A stretch of 43,946 nt of DNA, taken from the NCBI RefSeq assembly GCF_003857035.1, contig NZ_QGSY01000166.1:1-43946 (forward strand), given 5' to 3'. Positions 34,985 through 43,946 of this stretch are shown piece after piece. The notes beneath the pieces were generated by a model. It was not told where the DNA came from, did not search any database, and saw only the letters and a list, made by a program, of their open reading frames with translations. How positions within the stretch are numbered: position 1 is the stretch's first letter; each line of letters starts with the position of its first letter. This DNA comes from Micromonospora arida. GTDB lineage: Bacteria; Actinomycetota; Actinomycetes; Mycobacteriales; Micromonosporaceae. The position numbers and the translations under genes are program-made.

Positions 34985-36619
34985 ATGATCAGCCCCACCA
35001 CCCCGCCGCACGCCACCGACGACGACTGGTGGCGGTCCGCGGTCGTCTATCAGGTGTACGTCCGCAGCTTCGCCGACAGCGACGGCGACGGCACCGGCGA
35101 CCTCCAGGGCATCCGGCAGCGCCTGCCGTACCTGCGCGACCTCGGGGTGGACGCGCTCTGGCTGACCCCCTTCTACACCTCGCCGATGATCGACGGCGGG
35201 TACGACGTGGCCGACTACCGGGACGTCGACCCGATGTTCGGCACCCTCGCCGACTTCGACGCGATGATCACCGACGCGCACGCCCTTGGCCTGCGGATCA
35301 TCGTCGACCTGGTGCCCAACCACACCTCCAGCGCGCACCGCTGGTTCACCGCGGCGCTCGCCGCCGGCCCTGGCTCTCCGGAGCGGGCCCGCTACCTCTT
35401 CGCCGACGGTCAGGGCGCGCACGGCGAGTTGCCCCCGAACGACTGGGAGAGCATCTTCGGCGGCCCCGCCTGGACCCGGGTCGCTGACGGTCAGTGGTAT
35501 CTGCACCTGTTCGACCCGTCGCAGCCGGACCTGAACTGGCGTCACCCGGAGGTCCGCGCCGAGTTCGAGGACGTGCTGCGGTTCTGGCTGGACCGGGGCG
35601 TCGACGGATTCCGGATCGACGTGGCGCACGGCATGATCAAGGCGGAAGGGCTGCCGGACGTCGGCTTCAGCTCGATGACCACCGGCCAGCGCCAGGTCGA
35701 ACTGCTCGGCAAGGGTCGCCTGCCGTACTTCGACCAGGACGAGGTGCACGAGATCTACCGCGCCTGGCGACCCATCCTGGACAGCTACCCGGGCGGCCGG
35801 ATGGCGGTCGCCGAGGCGTGGGCCGAGACGCCACAGCGCCTGGCCCGCTACATCGGCCCGGACGAGTTGCATCAGGCGTTCAGCTTCGACTTCCTCGACG
35901 CCACCTGGTCGGCCGACTCGTTCCGCAAGGTGATCGACACCGCGTTGGCCGAGGCGACAGTCGTCGGAGCGCCGACCACCTGGGTGCTGTCCAACCACGA
36001 CAAGCAGCGACACGTTACCCGCTACGGCGACGGTGCCGAAGGGCTGCGCCGGGCCCGCGCCGCCAGTCTGCTGATGCTCGCCCTACCCGGCTGCGCCTAC
36101 CTCTACCAGGGCGAGGAGTTGGGCCTGCCGGAGGTCCTCGACCTCCCCGACGAGCTGCGCCAGGATCCGGCGTTCCTGCGCACCGGCGAGAGCCGCGACG
36201 GCTGCCGGGTGCCCATCCCGTGGAGCGGCGAGTTGGCCCCGTACGGCTTCGGGCCGGCCGGCAGCGAACTGAGCTGGCTCCCCGCCCCGGCGCTCTGGCA
36301 GGCGCTGTCCGTCACGGCGCAGACCGACGTGCCCGGCTCGACCCTGGAGCTGTACCGGACCGCGCTGCGGATCCGCCACGTTCATCCCGCGCTCGCCCTC
36401 GACGCCGGCGGGGTCACCTGGCGGGAGAGCGAGCCGGGCGTGCTGGCCTTCTCCCGCACCTCCGGCGCGACCGTGCTGACCTGCGTGGTCAACCTCAGCG
36501 GCGCGCCGGTCCTGATCGACGGGTACGGTCAGCCGCTCGTCGCCAGCGACGAGCTCACCGAACAGGGCTCCGGCCAGCTGCTGCCAATTGACGCGGCAGT
36601 CTGGTTGGAACGGCGCTGA
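34985..36619 (+). CDS. GH13 alpha-glucosidase
   Basis: Cytoplasmic exo-alpha-glucosidase (GH13, oligo-1,6-glucosidase/AglA group), 544 residues. The conserved regions are VDLVPNHTS (region I), GFRIDVAHG with the nucleophile Asp near 211, VAEAWAE with the acid/base Glu near 275, and LSNHDKQRH with the transition-state Asp near 339. WWRSAVVYQVYVRSFADSDG opens the barrel. ATG 34985 is chosen from the promoter spacing. There is no signal peptide, so it would hydrolyse imported maltose or related sugars to glucose. It follows lacI directly and is probably controlled by it. Confidence 0.93.
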   Translation: MISPTTPPHATDDDWWRSAVVYQVYVRSFADSDGDGTGDLQGIRQRLPYLRDLGVDALWLTPFYTSPMIDGGYDVADYRDVDPMFGTLADFDAMITDAHALGLRIIVDLVPNHTSSAHRWFTAALAAGPGSPERARYLFADGQGAHGELPPNDWESIFGGPAWTRVADGQWYLHLFDPSQPDLNWRHPEVRAEFEDVLRFWLDRGVDGFRIDVAHGMIKAEGLPDVGFSSMTTGQRQVELLGKGRLPYFDQDEVHEIYRAWRPILDSYPGGRMAVAEAWAETPQRLARYIGPDELHQAFSFDFLDATWSADSFRKVIDTALAEATVVGAPTTWVLSNHDKQRHVTRYGDGAEGLRRARAASLLMLALPGCAYLYQGEELGLPEVLDLPDELRQDPAFLRTGESRDGCRVPIPWSGELAPYGFGPAGSELSWLPAPALWQALSVTAQTDVPGSTLELYRTALRIRHVHPALALDAGGVTWRESEPGVLAFSRTSGATVLTCVVNLSGAPVLIDGYGQPLVASDELTEQGSGQLLPIDAAVWLERR

Positions 36620-36710
36620 ACGGGTAACTCGTTCTCGACCTGGTCGTTCGTCGTGCCCCGCGCCGACGGGCGACTGGGCTACCGGCCCCTTGTGGTGGGG
36701 GGTGAGGTGC

Positions 36711-36750
36711 CACCGGCGCCGCGCGGAGTCCGCTCCGCGTGGCGCCGGTG
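36711..36750. terminator. Strong hairpin after the alpha-glucosidase gene
   Basis: An 18-bp arm at 36711-36728 pairs with 36733-36750 at 17 of 18 positions around a 4-nt loop, about 90 bp after the glucosidase stop. It could also end the minus-strand transcript that stops at 36840. The remainder of the 220-bp gap (36620-36839) shows nothing else. Confidence 0.75.
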
Positions 36751-36839
36751 TCCGTGTGCCGCCGATGGTTAGATCCGTAGATGGCGGGGGTACCGGATCG
36801 GGCACCGCGTGCTGGACCGCGCGCCGACCCGCTGACGTC

Positions 36840-37265
36840 TCACTTCGCGGTGAGCAAGGCCGCGATCCGGGTGAAGCCAGCGCGTACCTCCGCCTCGTCC
36901 GGCGGTTCGGCGGGCTCACCGTGGCCGGCCTCGTCGGCTGCCGCGTCCAACTCCTCGTCGATCACGTCCTCGAAGTCCCCGTACAGGTCGGCCCCCTCCA
37001 CCTGGCGGGCCTCGTCCTCGGCGGCGACCTGCGCGGCGGCGATCTCGCTGCGGATCTCGTCGGCGGACAGCGCCGGCAGCAAAGGCTCCACCACGGCCAT
37101 CAACTGCTCCTCGGCCACCACCGCCTCGGCCAGGGCCAACGCGTGCGGTCGCTCGTACGGCCCACAGACCACCGGCTCCCACTCGTCGAGATCACCGAGC
37201 GGACCGAAAGTGATGATCCATGGCAGGCCGAGGAGGGGTGAGTCCGCCGGCAGGTCCAGTGTCAT
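36840..37265 (-). CDS. Acidic hypothetical protein
   Basis: A 141-residue acidic protein with no recognised domain. The N-terminus reads MTLDLPADSPLLGLPWIITF then GPLGDLDEWEPVVCGPYERP. The middle is helical and Ala/Glu-rich (LALAEAVVAEEQLMAVVEPL), and the C-terminal third is Glu/Asp/Ala-rich, probably extended. ATG 37265 is chosen; GTG 37277 in frame is possible, and neither has a clear Shine-Dalgarno. It follows gntR on the same strand after 93 bp. Confidence 0.6.
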   Translation of the reverse strand: MTLDLPADSPLLGLPWIITFGPLGDLDEWEPVVCGPYERPHALALAEAVVAEEQLMAVVEPLLPALSADEIRSEIAAAQVAAEDEARQVEGADLYGDFEDVIDEELDAAADEAGHGEPAEPPDEAEVRAGFTRIAALLTAK

Positions 37266-37358
37266 GAGTGCGCCCACCGGCTCATCATGGTCCGCGAACG
37301 CGAGCCACGACGCCGTTCTGCTCGGTTATCGCCCGTCCGACGGTCGATCAGCGGCCGG

Positions 37359-37745
37359 TCAGCCGGGGCGGACCGCGTCCAGGGCGGCGCGGACCAGGGC
37401 GAGCGCGGTGGCCGGCGGCACGCCGAGCCGGGCCGCCTCCGCCGCGTAGCCGGCCGCCGCCCGTTGCAACCTGTCGACGGCGTCGTCCCGTCCGGGGGCG
37501 ACGAAGGTGCCGTTGCGCCCCCGGGTCTCCAACAGCCCGGCCGCCTCCAGCTCCCGGTAGGCGCGGGCCACCGTGTTCGCGGCCAACCGCAGGTCGGCGG
37601 CGAGCTGCCGCACGGTGGGCAGTCGGCTGCCCACCGGCAACCGGCCGTCGCCGATCAGCTCGGCGAGCTGCACGCGCACCTGCTCGTACGGGGGCACCGA
37701 CGAGTCCGGGTCGACCGAGATCAGCACCTGTACGCCTTCCGTCAT
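37359..37745 (-). CDS. GntR family regulator (YtrA-like)
   Basis: A 128-residue regulator with an N-terminal winged helix ([57 protein letters not shown]) and a short C-terminal helix pair instead of a ligand domain, as in the YtrA subfamily. The ATG shares one base with the yihY stop (TGATG), so it is translationally coupled. YtrA regulators usually control adjacent membrane-transport genes; here the only membrane partner is yihY. Confidence 0.88.
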   Translation of the reverse strand: MTEGVQVLISVDPDSSVPPYEQVRVQLAELIGDGRLPVGSRLPTVRQLAADLRLAANTVARAYRELEAAGLLETRGRNGTFVAPGRDDAVDRLQRAAAGYAAEAARLGVPPATALALVRAALDAVRPG

Positions 37746-38671
37746 CAGCCCGCACCGCCCGGCGTACCGGGGTCGATGCCCTCGTCGACGCCCTTCGGCG
37801 GGGCGGGGGCCTCCGCCAGGTCCACCACTCGGCCGTTGTTGCTGGTCGCCAGGAGCGCCGCGCCGAACAGCACCAACTGGTTGAGCAGGTAGAGGTAGAG
37901 CAGCAGACCGACGGCGCCGGCCACCACTGTGTACGCCGGGTTCCGCTCGGTCCGCACCACGTAGTACCGCCCGACGGTGTTCAGCAGCGTGATGCCGACC
38001 GCCACCAGCAACACCACCGGGCGCAGCCGGGAGCGGCTCATCCGCAGCCGGGGCACGGCCAGCAGCAACGCGGTGGCGAGCACGGTGTTGACCAGCACGC
38101 TGAGCACCGCGCTGATGGTGGTCAGACCCACCGACCCGGTGCTGCGCAGCAGGAAACGCAGCAGCGACTCCAACGCGTCCACCGCCGCGACCGAGACGCC
38201 GAGCAGCACGAAGACGCCGATCATCACGCCCAGGTCGACGAGCCGCCGCACCACCAGATTGCCCGGCTGCTGGTTGAGCTGGTACATCAACCGCTGCGAG
38301 GAGCGGATGGCCTCGACCCAACCGATCCCGGTGAAGACCAGGATGACCAGGCCGACCACACCGACGGTGCCGCTGGAGTTGGCGATCTGCTCGGCGTCCA
38401 GGAACGGCAGATTCTCCTTGAGGAAGTCGGCCGCCGCCGCGCTGACCTCGTCGTTGTCCTCCAGGATCGCGCCGAAGATGGAGAACGCCACCAGGGCGAG
38501 GGCGAACACGGCGAAGAAGCCGTAGTAGGCGATGGCGGCGGCCAACCGGCCGGCCAGCACCTCGCCGTACAGCACGCCGGCCCGCCACACATGATCAAAG
38601 AGCCCCGACCGGTGGCGCGCGGCGCTCACCCAGCGGTCGATGCCCGCCTCGATCCGGCCGATCACGTTCAC
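37745..38671 (-). CDS. YihY/BrkB-type membrane protein
   Basis: A 308-residue inner-membrane protein of the YihY/BrkB (virulence factor BrkB) family, with six or more helices. [20 protein letters not shown] near residue 45 and TVAGA-like helices late in the protein fit the family. The N-terminus begins [18 protein letters not shown] 38671 has GAGG eight bases upstream and is chosen over longer frames without a site. The molecular role of the family is unsettled. It is coupled to the gntR gene downstream and lies 80 bp after the RNA ligase gene. Confidence 0.85.
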   Translation of the reverse strand: MNVIGRIEAGIDRWVSAARHRSGLFDHVWRAGVLYGEVLAGRLAAAIAYYGFFAVFALALVAFSIFGAILEDNDEVSAAAADFLKENLPFLDAEQIANSSGTVGVVGLVILVFTGIGWVEAIRSSQRLMYQLNQQPGNLVVRRLVDLGVMIGVFVLLGVSVAAVDALESLLRFLLRSTGSVGLTTISAVLSVLVNTVLATALLLAVPRLRMSRSRLRPVVLLVAVGITLLNTVGRYYVVRTERNPAYTVVAGAVGLLLYLYLLNQLVLFGAALLATSNNGRVVDLAEAPAPPKGVDEGIDPGTPGGAG

Positions 38672-38750
38672 GCGATCATCCTCGCCGATCTCCCACCGCT
38701 GTAGGGGCAACCGGCTTCCGATGCTCGCCGGCCGGCGCGTCGCCGGCGCT

Positions 38751-39278
38751 TCAGTCGCCGAGGCAGAAGTCGCGACGCGGCTGCCACCTGGCCTGCCCGC
38801 TGTGCGAGAAGAGGGTGAACCCGTCGACCTCGAACATCGCGGAGAAGTCGGCCAGATCCTCGTACACCTTGTCCAGGGCCTCCGGTGCCACGTCCTGAGC
38901 CACTGTGACGTGCGGATGGTACGGGAACCGGAGCTCGCGGTGCAGGCCCGGCGCCGCGGCGATGGCCGCGGCCAGCAGCTCGCACTCACTGATCCCGGCG
39001 GCCACCGCGACGAACACCACCTGGGTGACCGGACGGAACGTGCCGGTGCCCCTCAGGTGCAGCGTGAACGGCAGGTGCGCGGCGGCGACGGCGGCCAGGT
39101 GCCGCTCGACCGCCGGCAGGTTGGCCGTCCGGATCTCGGTGGGCCCGAGCAACGTCACGTGCGCGGGCACCGCCAGCGGATCGCCGGCCTCGACCCGCCG
39201 CCGGGTGAGCAGGGCACCCCACGGCTCGGGGATGTCCACCGCGATGCCGATCTGGATGGTGTCGCCGGTCGGCGGCAT
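38751..39278 (-). CDS. 2'-5' RNA ligase family (2H phosphoesterase) protein
   Basis: A 175-residue LigT-like 2H phosphoesterase. The two HxT motifs are HVTLLGPT (near residue 42) and HVTVAQD (near 128). IQIGIAVDIPEPW opens the fold. ATG 39278 is the first start at which family homology begins; it has only a weak GGCGGG upstream. Such enzymes act on 2',3'-cyclic phosphates or 2'-5' linkages in RNA; the natural substrate is unknown. It lies 67 bp after trpS on the same strand. Confidence 0.85.
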   Translation of the reverse strand: MPPTGDTIQIGIAVDIPEPWGALLTRRRVEAGDPLAVPAHVTLLGPTEIRTANLPAVERHLAAVAAAHLPFTLHLRGTGTFRPVTQVVFVAVAAGISECELLAAAIAAAPGLHRELRFPYHPHVTVAQDVAPEALDKVYEDLADFSAMFEVDGFTLFSHSGQARWQPRRDFCLGD

Positions 39279-39345
39279 CCCGCCACTGCGATCCACGCTT
39301 CGCGCCGCCCCTCCGACCACCGAGCCGTCCACCTGTACCGCGGAG

Positions 39346-40404
<1,059 letters not shown>

Positions 40405-41655
40405 TCATGACGGGCCGGCGGGTCGGCTCCGGCCCGCCGGTGCCGGGGTGTTGACCTCGCGTGGTTCGCCCGCGCCGACCCGGCGCGTCGGACCGACCGA
40501 TACCCGGCGGTGCTGCCCCGTCACCGCCTCCCGGGCCGGCTCGGGGCCGCCAGCCGAGGCCGGCGCGGCGTCGTACTGGCGGCGCCGCCCGGTGCCCGGC
40601 TCGGTGCTCTGCTCGCGCCCCGACCCGGTGCTCGGCTCACGGTGCTGCTCGGTGCTCTGCTCGCGGTGCTGCTCGGTGCTCTGCTCGCGGTGCTGCTCGG
40701 TGCGGGCGGCGGAGACGGCGAGTCGGGCCACCCGGCGGCCGTCCAAGGTGAGCACCCGCAGCAGCCAGCCGGCCGGCAGCTCGGCCGGATCGGGCGCGCC
40801 GACCTCGGCGGGCTCACCCGGCACCGGCACCTCGTCGCCGGTCACCGGAAGCCGGCCCAGCGCGGCCATGACGAACCCGCCCACCGTCTCGTACGGTCCG
40901 GCGGGTAGTGCCACCCCGGTCCGCTCGGCGAAGTCAGCGAGGTTGAGGCGGCCGTCCACCACGGCGGGCAGGCCGGCGTGCACCGGGTCCGGGGTGGCGT
41001 CGTACTCGTCGTGGATCTCACCGATCAACTCCTCGATGAGGTCCTCCAGGGTGACGATCCCGGCCGTGCCGCCGTACTCGTCGACCACCACCGCGAGGTG
41101 CTGACCCTCCCGGCGCATCTCGGTCAGCGCGGCGAGCACCCGTTTGCTGCCCGGGAGCCGCTTCACCTCCCGGGCCAACTCGCCGACGGTGACGCACGGG
41201 TCGGCGTCCGGGCGCAGCAGTACGTCACGGAGGTGCACGAAGCCGACCACGTCGTCGTGCGTGCCGTCGGTGACCGGGTAACGGGTGTGCGTTTCGGCGC
41301 GGACCAGTCGGGCGGCTTCGACGATGCTCAGCCGCGCCGGGAGGAAGACCACCTCGGTGCGCGGCATCATCACTTCGCGGATCAGACTGGCACCGGCCAC
41401 CAGGACCTCGTCGATGATCCGCCGCTCGTCCGGGTCGAGCACCGTGTTCGCCGCGACCAGGTCCCGCAGATCGGCCTCGGAGATGTGCTCCCGGCCGGCC
41501 GTCGGACCGGTGCCGAGCAGATCGGTGACGAGTCGGGTGGCGCCATCCGCGGCGCGAACCAGCACCCGGGCGACGGCCCGGGCGAGCGGGCCAGGGTCGC
41601 GGCGGGGGTGTGCCCGCGCGTGTCGCCGGAGCCCGGTACGGGCCGCTTCCCGCAT
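40405..41655 (-). CDS. CorC/HlyC-type CBS-domain protein without DUF21
   Basis: A 416-residue protein from ATG 41655 (GTG 41673 is possible; TACCAT seven bases before the ATG suggests a leaderless start). It has two CBS domains (IREVMMPRTEVVFLP onward; VLAALTEMRREGQHLAVVVD) with GGTAGIVTLEDLIEELIGEI, and the CorC_HlyC domain (YETVGGFVMAALGRLPVTGD). The membrane DUF21 domain usual in actinobacterial homologues is absent, giving an E. coli CorC-like soluble layout. The last about 80 residues are disordered and include EQHREQST repeats. CBS pairs typically bind adenine nucleotides, and the family is linked to Mg/Co efflux; the role here is unproven. Confidence 0.88.
   Translation of the reverse strand: MREAARTGLRRHARAHPRRDPGPLARAVARVLVRAADGATRLVTDLLGTGPTAGREHISEADLRDLVAANTVLDPDERRIIDEVLVAGASLIREVMMPRTEVVFLPARLSIVEAARLVRAETHTRYPVTDGTHDDVVGFVHLRDVLLRPDADPCVTVGELAREVKRLPGSKRVLAALTEMRREGQHLAVVVDEYGGTAGIVTLEDLIEELIGEIHDEYDATPDPVHAGLPAVVDGRLNLADFAERTGVALPAGPYETVGGFVMAALGRLPVTGDEVPVPGEPAEVGAPDPAELPAGWLLRVLTLDGRRVARLAVSAARTEQHREQSTEQHREQSTEQHREPSTGSGREQSTEPGTGRRRQYDAAPASAGGPEPAREAVTGQHRRVSVGPTRRVGAGEPREVNTPAPAGRSRPAGPS
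40640..40703. repeat. 24-bp tandem repeat in the corC-like gene
   Basis: The 24-base unit CGGTGCTGCTCGGTGCTCTG plus CTCG occurs exactly at 40640-40663 and 40664-40687 and again as a partial 16 bases to 40703, with degenerate copies just before. It encodes the EQHREQST repeats. The exact identity suggests recent slippage. Confidence 0.9.
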
Positions 41656-41849
41656 GACAGAGATGGTAGACACCGTGGGCCCACCGCACCGGGGATCAGG
41701 CGGAGCGGCGCACAGATGTTCGGCTCTGTTTAATCGTGAGAGATTATGATGGAATGGGTTGACGGTGGCGACGGCGAGAGCGCCGGCCACCGCCCTAGTG
41801 TGATCACCGAAGGGCCACGTCCCGGGCGGGCCAGGCAGGAGGCAACGAC
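41656..41849 (+). promoter_or_regulatory. galE upstream region with candidate promoters
   Basis: TATGAT (41745-41750) and TAGTGT (41796-41801) are -10-like. TAATC-GTGAGA-GATTA (41731-41746) is a dyad overlapping the first, in the only AT-rich patch of the region, and could be an operator for galEK. No strong -35 was found. AGGAGG at 41837-41842 is the galE ribosome site. Confidence 0.5.
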
Positions 41850-42833
41850 GTGAAACTGCTCGTCACCGGGGGCGCCGGCTTCATCGGGAGCGTGGTGACC
41901 CGGATGCTGCTGGACGCGGGTCACCAGGTGGTCATCCTGGACGACCTGCGCACCGGCCACCGCGAGGCCCTCGCCCCGGACGCCACCCACGTGGAGGCGT
42001 CCATCCACGACGCCGCCCAGGTCGTCACCCCGGACGCCGGGTTCGACGGAGTGCTGCACTTCGCCGCCCTGATCGCCGCCGGCGAGTCGATGGTCAAGCC
42101 GGAGCTGTACTGGCACAACAACACCATCGGCACGCTCGCCCTGATCGACGCGGTCCGGGCCGCCGGCGTGCCGCGGATGGTCTTCTCCTCCACCGCCGCC
42201 GTCTACGGCAACCCCACCGAGCTGCCCATCACCGAAAACGCGGTCAAGGCACCCACCAACACGTACGGCGCCACCAAACTCGCCGTCGACATGGCACTCA
42301 CCTCCGAGGCGATCGCGCACGGGCTGGCCGCCGTGTCGCTGCGCTACTTCAACGTGGCCGGCGCCCACCTCGACGGCGACATCACGCTCGGCGAGCGGCA
42401 CGACCCGGAGACGCACCTGATCCCGATCGCGCTGGACGTCGCCGCCGGCCGGCGGGAGAAGCTCCAGCTCTTCGGGGACGACTACCCCACCGTGGACGGC
42501 ACCTGCGTCCGTGACTACATCCATGTCGCCGACCTGGCCCGCGCGCATCTGCTGGCGCTGGACGCGGCCACCGGCGGTCAGCACCGGATCTACAACCTGG
42601 GCAACGGCAACGGCTTCACCAACCGGCAGGTCGTCGACGTGGTCCGCGAGGTCACCGGGCACCAACTGCCCGTCGAGGTCGCGCCGCGCCGCGAGGGCGA
42701 CCCGGCCGAGTTGGTGGCATCGTCCGCACTGGCCCGCGACGAGTTGGGCTGGGTGCCGCAGAAGCCGACCCTGCACGACATGGTCGGGGATGCCTGGGCG
42801 TTCTACCGCACGCACGTCCTGGGGCAGTCATGA
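41850..42833 (+). CDS. galE: UDP-glucose 4-epimerase
   Basis: Interconverts UDP-glucose and UDP-galactose in the Leloir pathway, 327 residues, NAD-bound short-chain dehydrogenase fold. The Rossmann motif is GGAGFIG (7-13), the catalytic YxxxK is Tyr139/Lys143 (TYGATK), and SSTAAVYG carries the Ser/Thr. GTG 41850 has AGGAGG seven bases upstream. The stop overlaps the galK start by 4 bp. The upstream galT is not in this window. Confidence 0.94.
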   Translation: MKLLVTGGAGFIGSVVTRMLLDAGHQVVILDDLRTGHREALAPDATHVEASIHDAAQVVTPDAGFDGVLHFAALIAAGESMVKPELYWHNNTIGTLALIDAVRAAGVPRMVFSSTAAVYGNPTELPITENAVKAPTNTYGATKLAVDMALTSEAIAHGLAAVSLRYFNVAGAHLDGDITLGERHDPETHLIPIALDVAAGRREKLQLFGDDYPTVDGTCVRDYIHVADLARAHLLALDAATGGQHRIYNLGNGNGFTNRQVVDVVREVTGHQLPVEVAPRREGDPAELVASSALARDELGWVPQKPTLHDMVGDAWAFYRTHVLGQS

Positions 42834-43946
42834 CCCACCCGAGCGGTGCCGTCGCCGAGCGGGCTGCGGCCGGCTTCTCCGCGCAGTTCGGTGCCGAGGC
42901 TGCCGGCCGCTGGGCGGCCCCTGGGCGGGTCAACCTGATCGGTGAGCACACCGACTACAACGAAGGCTTCGTGCTGCCGTTCGCGCTGCCGATGCGCACC
43001 GTCGTCGCGGCCGACCGGCAGGACGGGGAGCACTGGACGGCCTGGTCCGAGCTCTCCGGCGAGGCGATCACCTTCGGCGCGGACGACGTCGCCGAGCCGG
43101 GTCGGGTCACCGGCTGGGGCGCGTACGTCGCGGGTGTGGTCTGGGCGCTGCGCGAGGCCGGTCACCCGGTGCCGGGCGCCCGGCTGGCGATCGCCTCCGA
43201 CGTGCCGCTGGGCGCCGGGCTCTCCTCCTCGGCCGCGCTGGAGTCGGCCGTGCTGGCTGCCCTGCTCGACCTCGGCGAACTGGAGCTCGCCCCGGAACTG
43301 CAACCCCGGCTGGCGCAACGGGCGGAGAACGTCTACGTGGGCGCGCCGACCGGGATCATGGACCAGTCCGCGGCCATCCGTTGCCGCGCCGGGCACGCAC
43401 TCTTCCTGGACTGTCGCGACGAGTCGGTCGAGCACATCCCGTTCGACCTGGACGCCGACGGGCTGGCTGTGCTGGTCATCGACAGCCGGGCACCGCACCG
43501 CCACGCCGACGGGGAGTACGCGGCCCGCCGTCGCTCCTGCGAGGCCGGGGCCAGTGCGCTCGGTGTCACCGCCCTGCGCGACGTGGGCATCGACCAACTC
43601 GACGCCGCACTGGCGCGGCTCGACGACGAGGAGACCCGGCGACGGGTCCGGCACGTGGTGACCGAGGACCAGCGCGTACTGGACACGGTGGCGCTGCTCC
43701 GCGCCGCCCGGGTCCGCGACATCGGCCCGCTGCTGACCGCCTCCCACGTCTCGATGCGCGACGACTTCGAGATCACCGTGCCGGAGATCGACACCGCGGT
43801 CGAGGCAGCGTTGGCGGCCGGCGCGCTGGGCGCTCGTATGACCGGCGGTGGCTTCGGCGGCTGCGTGCTCGCGCTGATCGAGGCCGACCGTGCCGACGCG
43901 GTAGCCGCCGCCGTGACCGACGCGTACGCGCAACGAGGTTTCACCG
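42830..43946 (+). CDS. galK: Galactokinase, cut by right edge
   Basis: Phosphorylates galactose to galactose-1-phosphate. The first 372 residues are present and no stop lies within the window; the family is about 380-390 residues. The signature GRVNLIGEHTDYNEG is at 32-46, the ATP-binding GHMP motif PLGAGLSSSAALE near 127-139, and MTGGGFGG near the end. The ATG overlaps the galE stop (ATGA). The frame is open across the whole stretch, confirming one continuous gene. Confidence 0.95.
   Translation, partial: MTHPSGAVAERAAAGFSAQFGAEAAGRWAAPGRVNLIGEHTDYNEGFVLPFALPMRTVVAADRQDGEHWTAWSELSGEAITFGADDVAEPGRVTGWGAYVAGVVWALREAGHPVPGARLAIASDVPLGAGLSSSAALESAVLAALLDLGELELAPELQPRLAQRAENVYVGAPTGIMDQSAAIRCRAGHALFLDCRDESVEHIPFDLDADGLAVLVIDSRAPHRHADGEYAARRRSCEAGASALGVTALRDVGIDQLDAALARLDDEETRRRVRHVVTEDQRVLDTVALLRAARVRDIGPLLTASHVSMRDDFEITVPEIDTAVEAALAAGALGARMTGGGFGGCVLALIEADRADAVAAAVTDAYAQRGFT

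Noticed and set aside
40640..40703. CRISPR-like array
   Set aside because: The units are directly adjacent with no spacers and lie in frame within a coding sequence.

Overview
The window is high-GC actinobacterial chromosome. Family-specific protein features (a nitrate-sensing-type histidine kinase / roadblock / DUF742 / Ras-like GTPase 'conservon', a DUF4272 protein, a PPOX-class protein, leaderless starts with TANNNT -10 boxes, and the style of the intergenic palindromes) suggest a Micromonosporaceae member such as Micromonospora or Salinispora. That placement is inference from memory of these families, not a search. I see no rRNA, tRNA, CRISPR array, intact insertion sequence or prophage.

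Layout. 1-346: non-coding DNA with two large palindromic repeats and a dyad-rich promoter. 387-6118: cydABDC, a cytochrome bd-type oxidase operon whose CydA lacks the canonical Met ligand of haem b558 and part of the quinol site. 6187-7221: a HAAS-type membrane protein gene convergent with a PadR regulator whose promoter carries the same CGTAG/CTACG pentamers as the cydA promoter. 7412-10816: an acidic conserved protein of unknown function, then an 806-residue protein with a degenerate IS110-like DEDD transposase domain, a long proline-rich linker and a C-terminal tail matching the tail of the conservon kinase. 11093-16194 (minus strand): the conservon itself, cvnA-B-C-D type.

16388-23030 holds nucleoside salvage and housekeeping genes: a uridine-kinase-like P-loop protein, adenosine deaminase, a PPOX-class protein divergent from a MarR regulator with a 16-bp-arm operator, an RlmA-like rRNA methyltransferase carrying an in-frame palindromic element, a DUF4272 protein, thymidine phosphorylase, and a cytidine deaminase with an extra C-terminal region. 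23286-23586 is a decayed deazaflavin (F420)-type nitroreductase pseudogene. 23641-29201 (minus) is a nucleoside ABC importer of the BMP/PnrA type: lipoprotein, ATPase with an apparent CTG start, and two permeases. Together with the deaminases, phosphorylase and kinase it forms an uptake-and-salvage set. 29462-29803 encodes a small membrane protein.

29890-36619 is an alpha-glucoside/maltose module: malEFG (minus) without its own ATPase, a divergent leaderless LacI regulator, and a GH13 alpha-glucosidase with a clear leaderless promoter. GCAAG/CTTGC operators lie in both promoter regions. 36840-41655 (minus) runs from corC-like to trpS, a 2'-5' RNA ligase, yihY, gntR and an acidic hypothetical gene. 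41850 to the right edge is galE-galK, with galK cut off by the window.

The most interesting candidate system is the 806-residue domesticated-transposase protein paired with the conservon through a shared C-terminal tail. Other notable points are the palindromic element inside a methyltransferase gene, the divergent CydA, the CTG start and the MarR and LacI operators.
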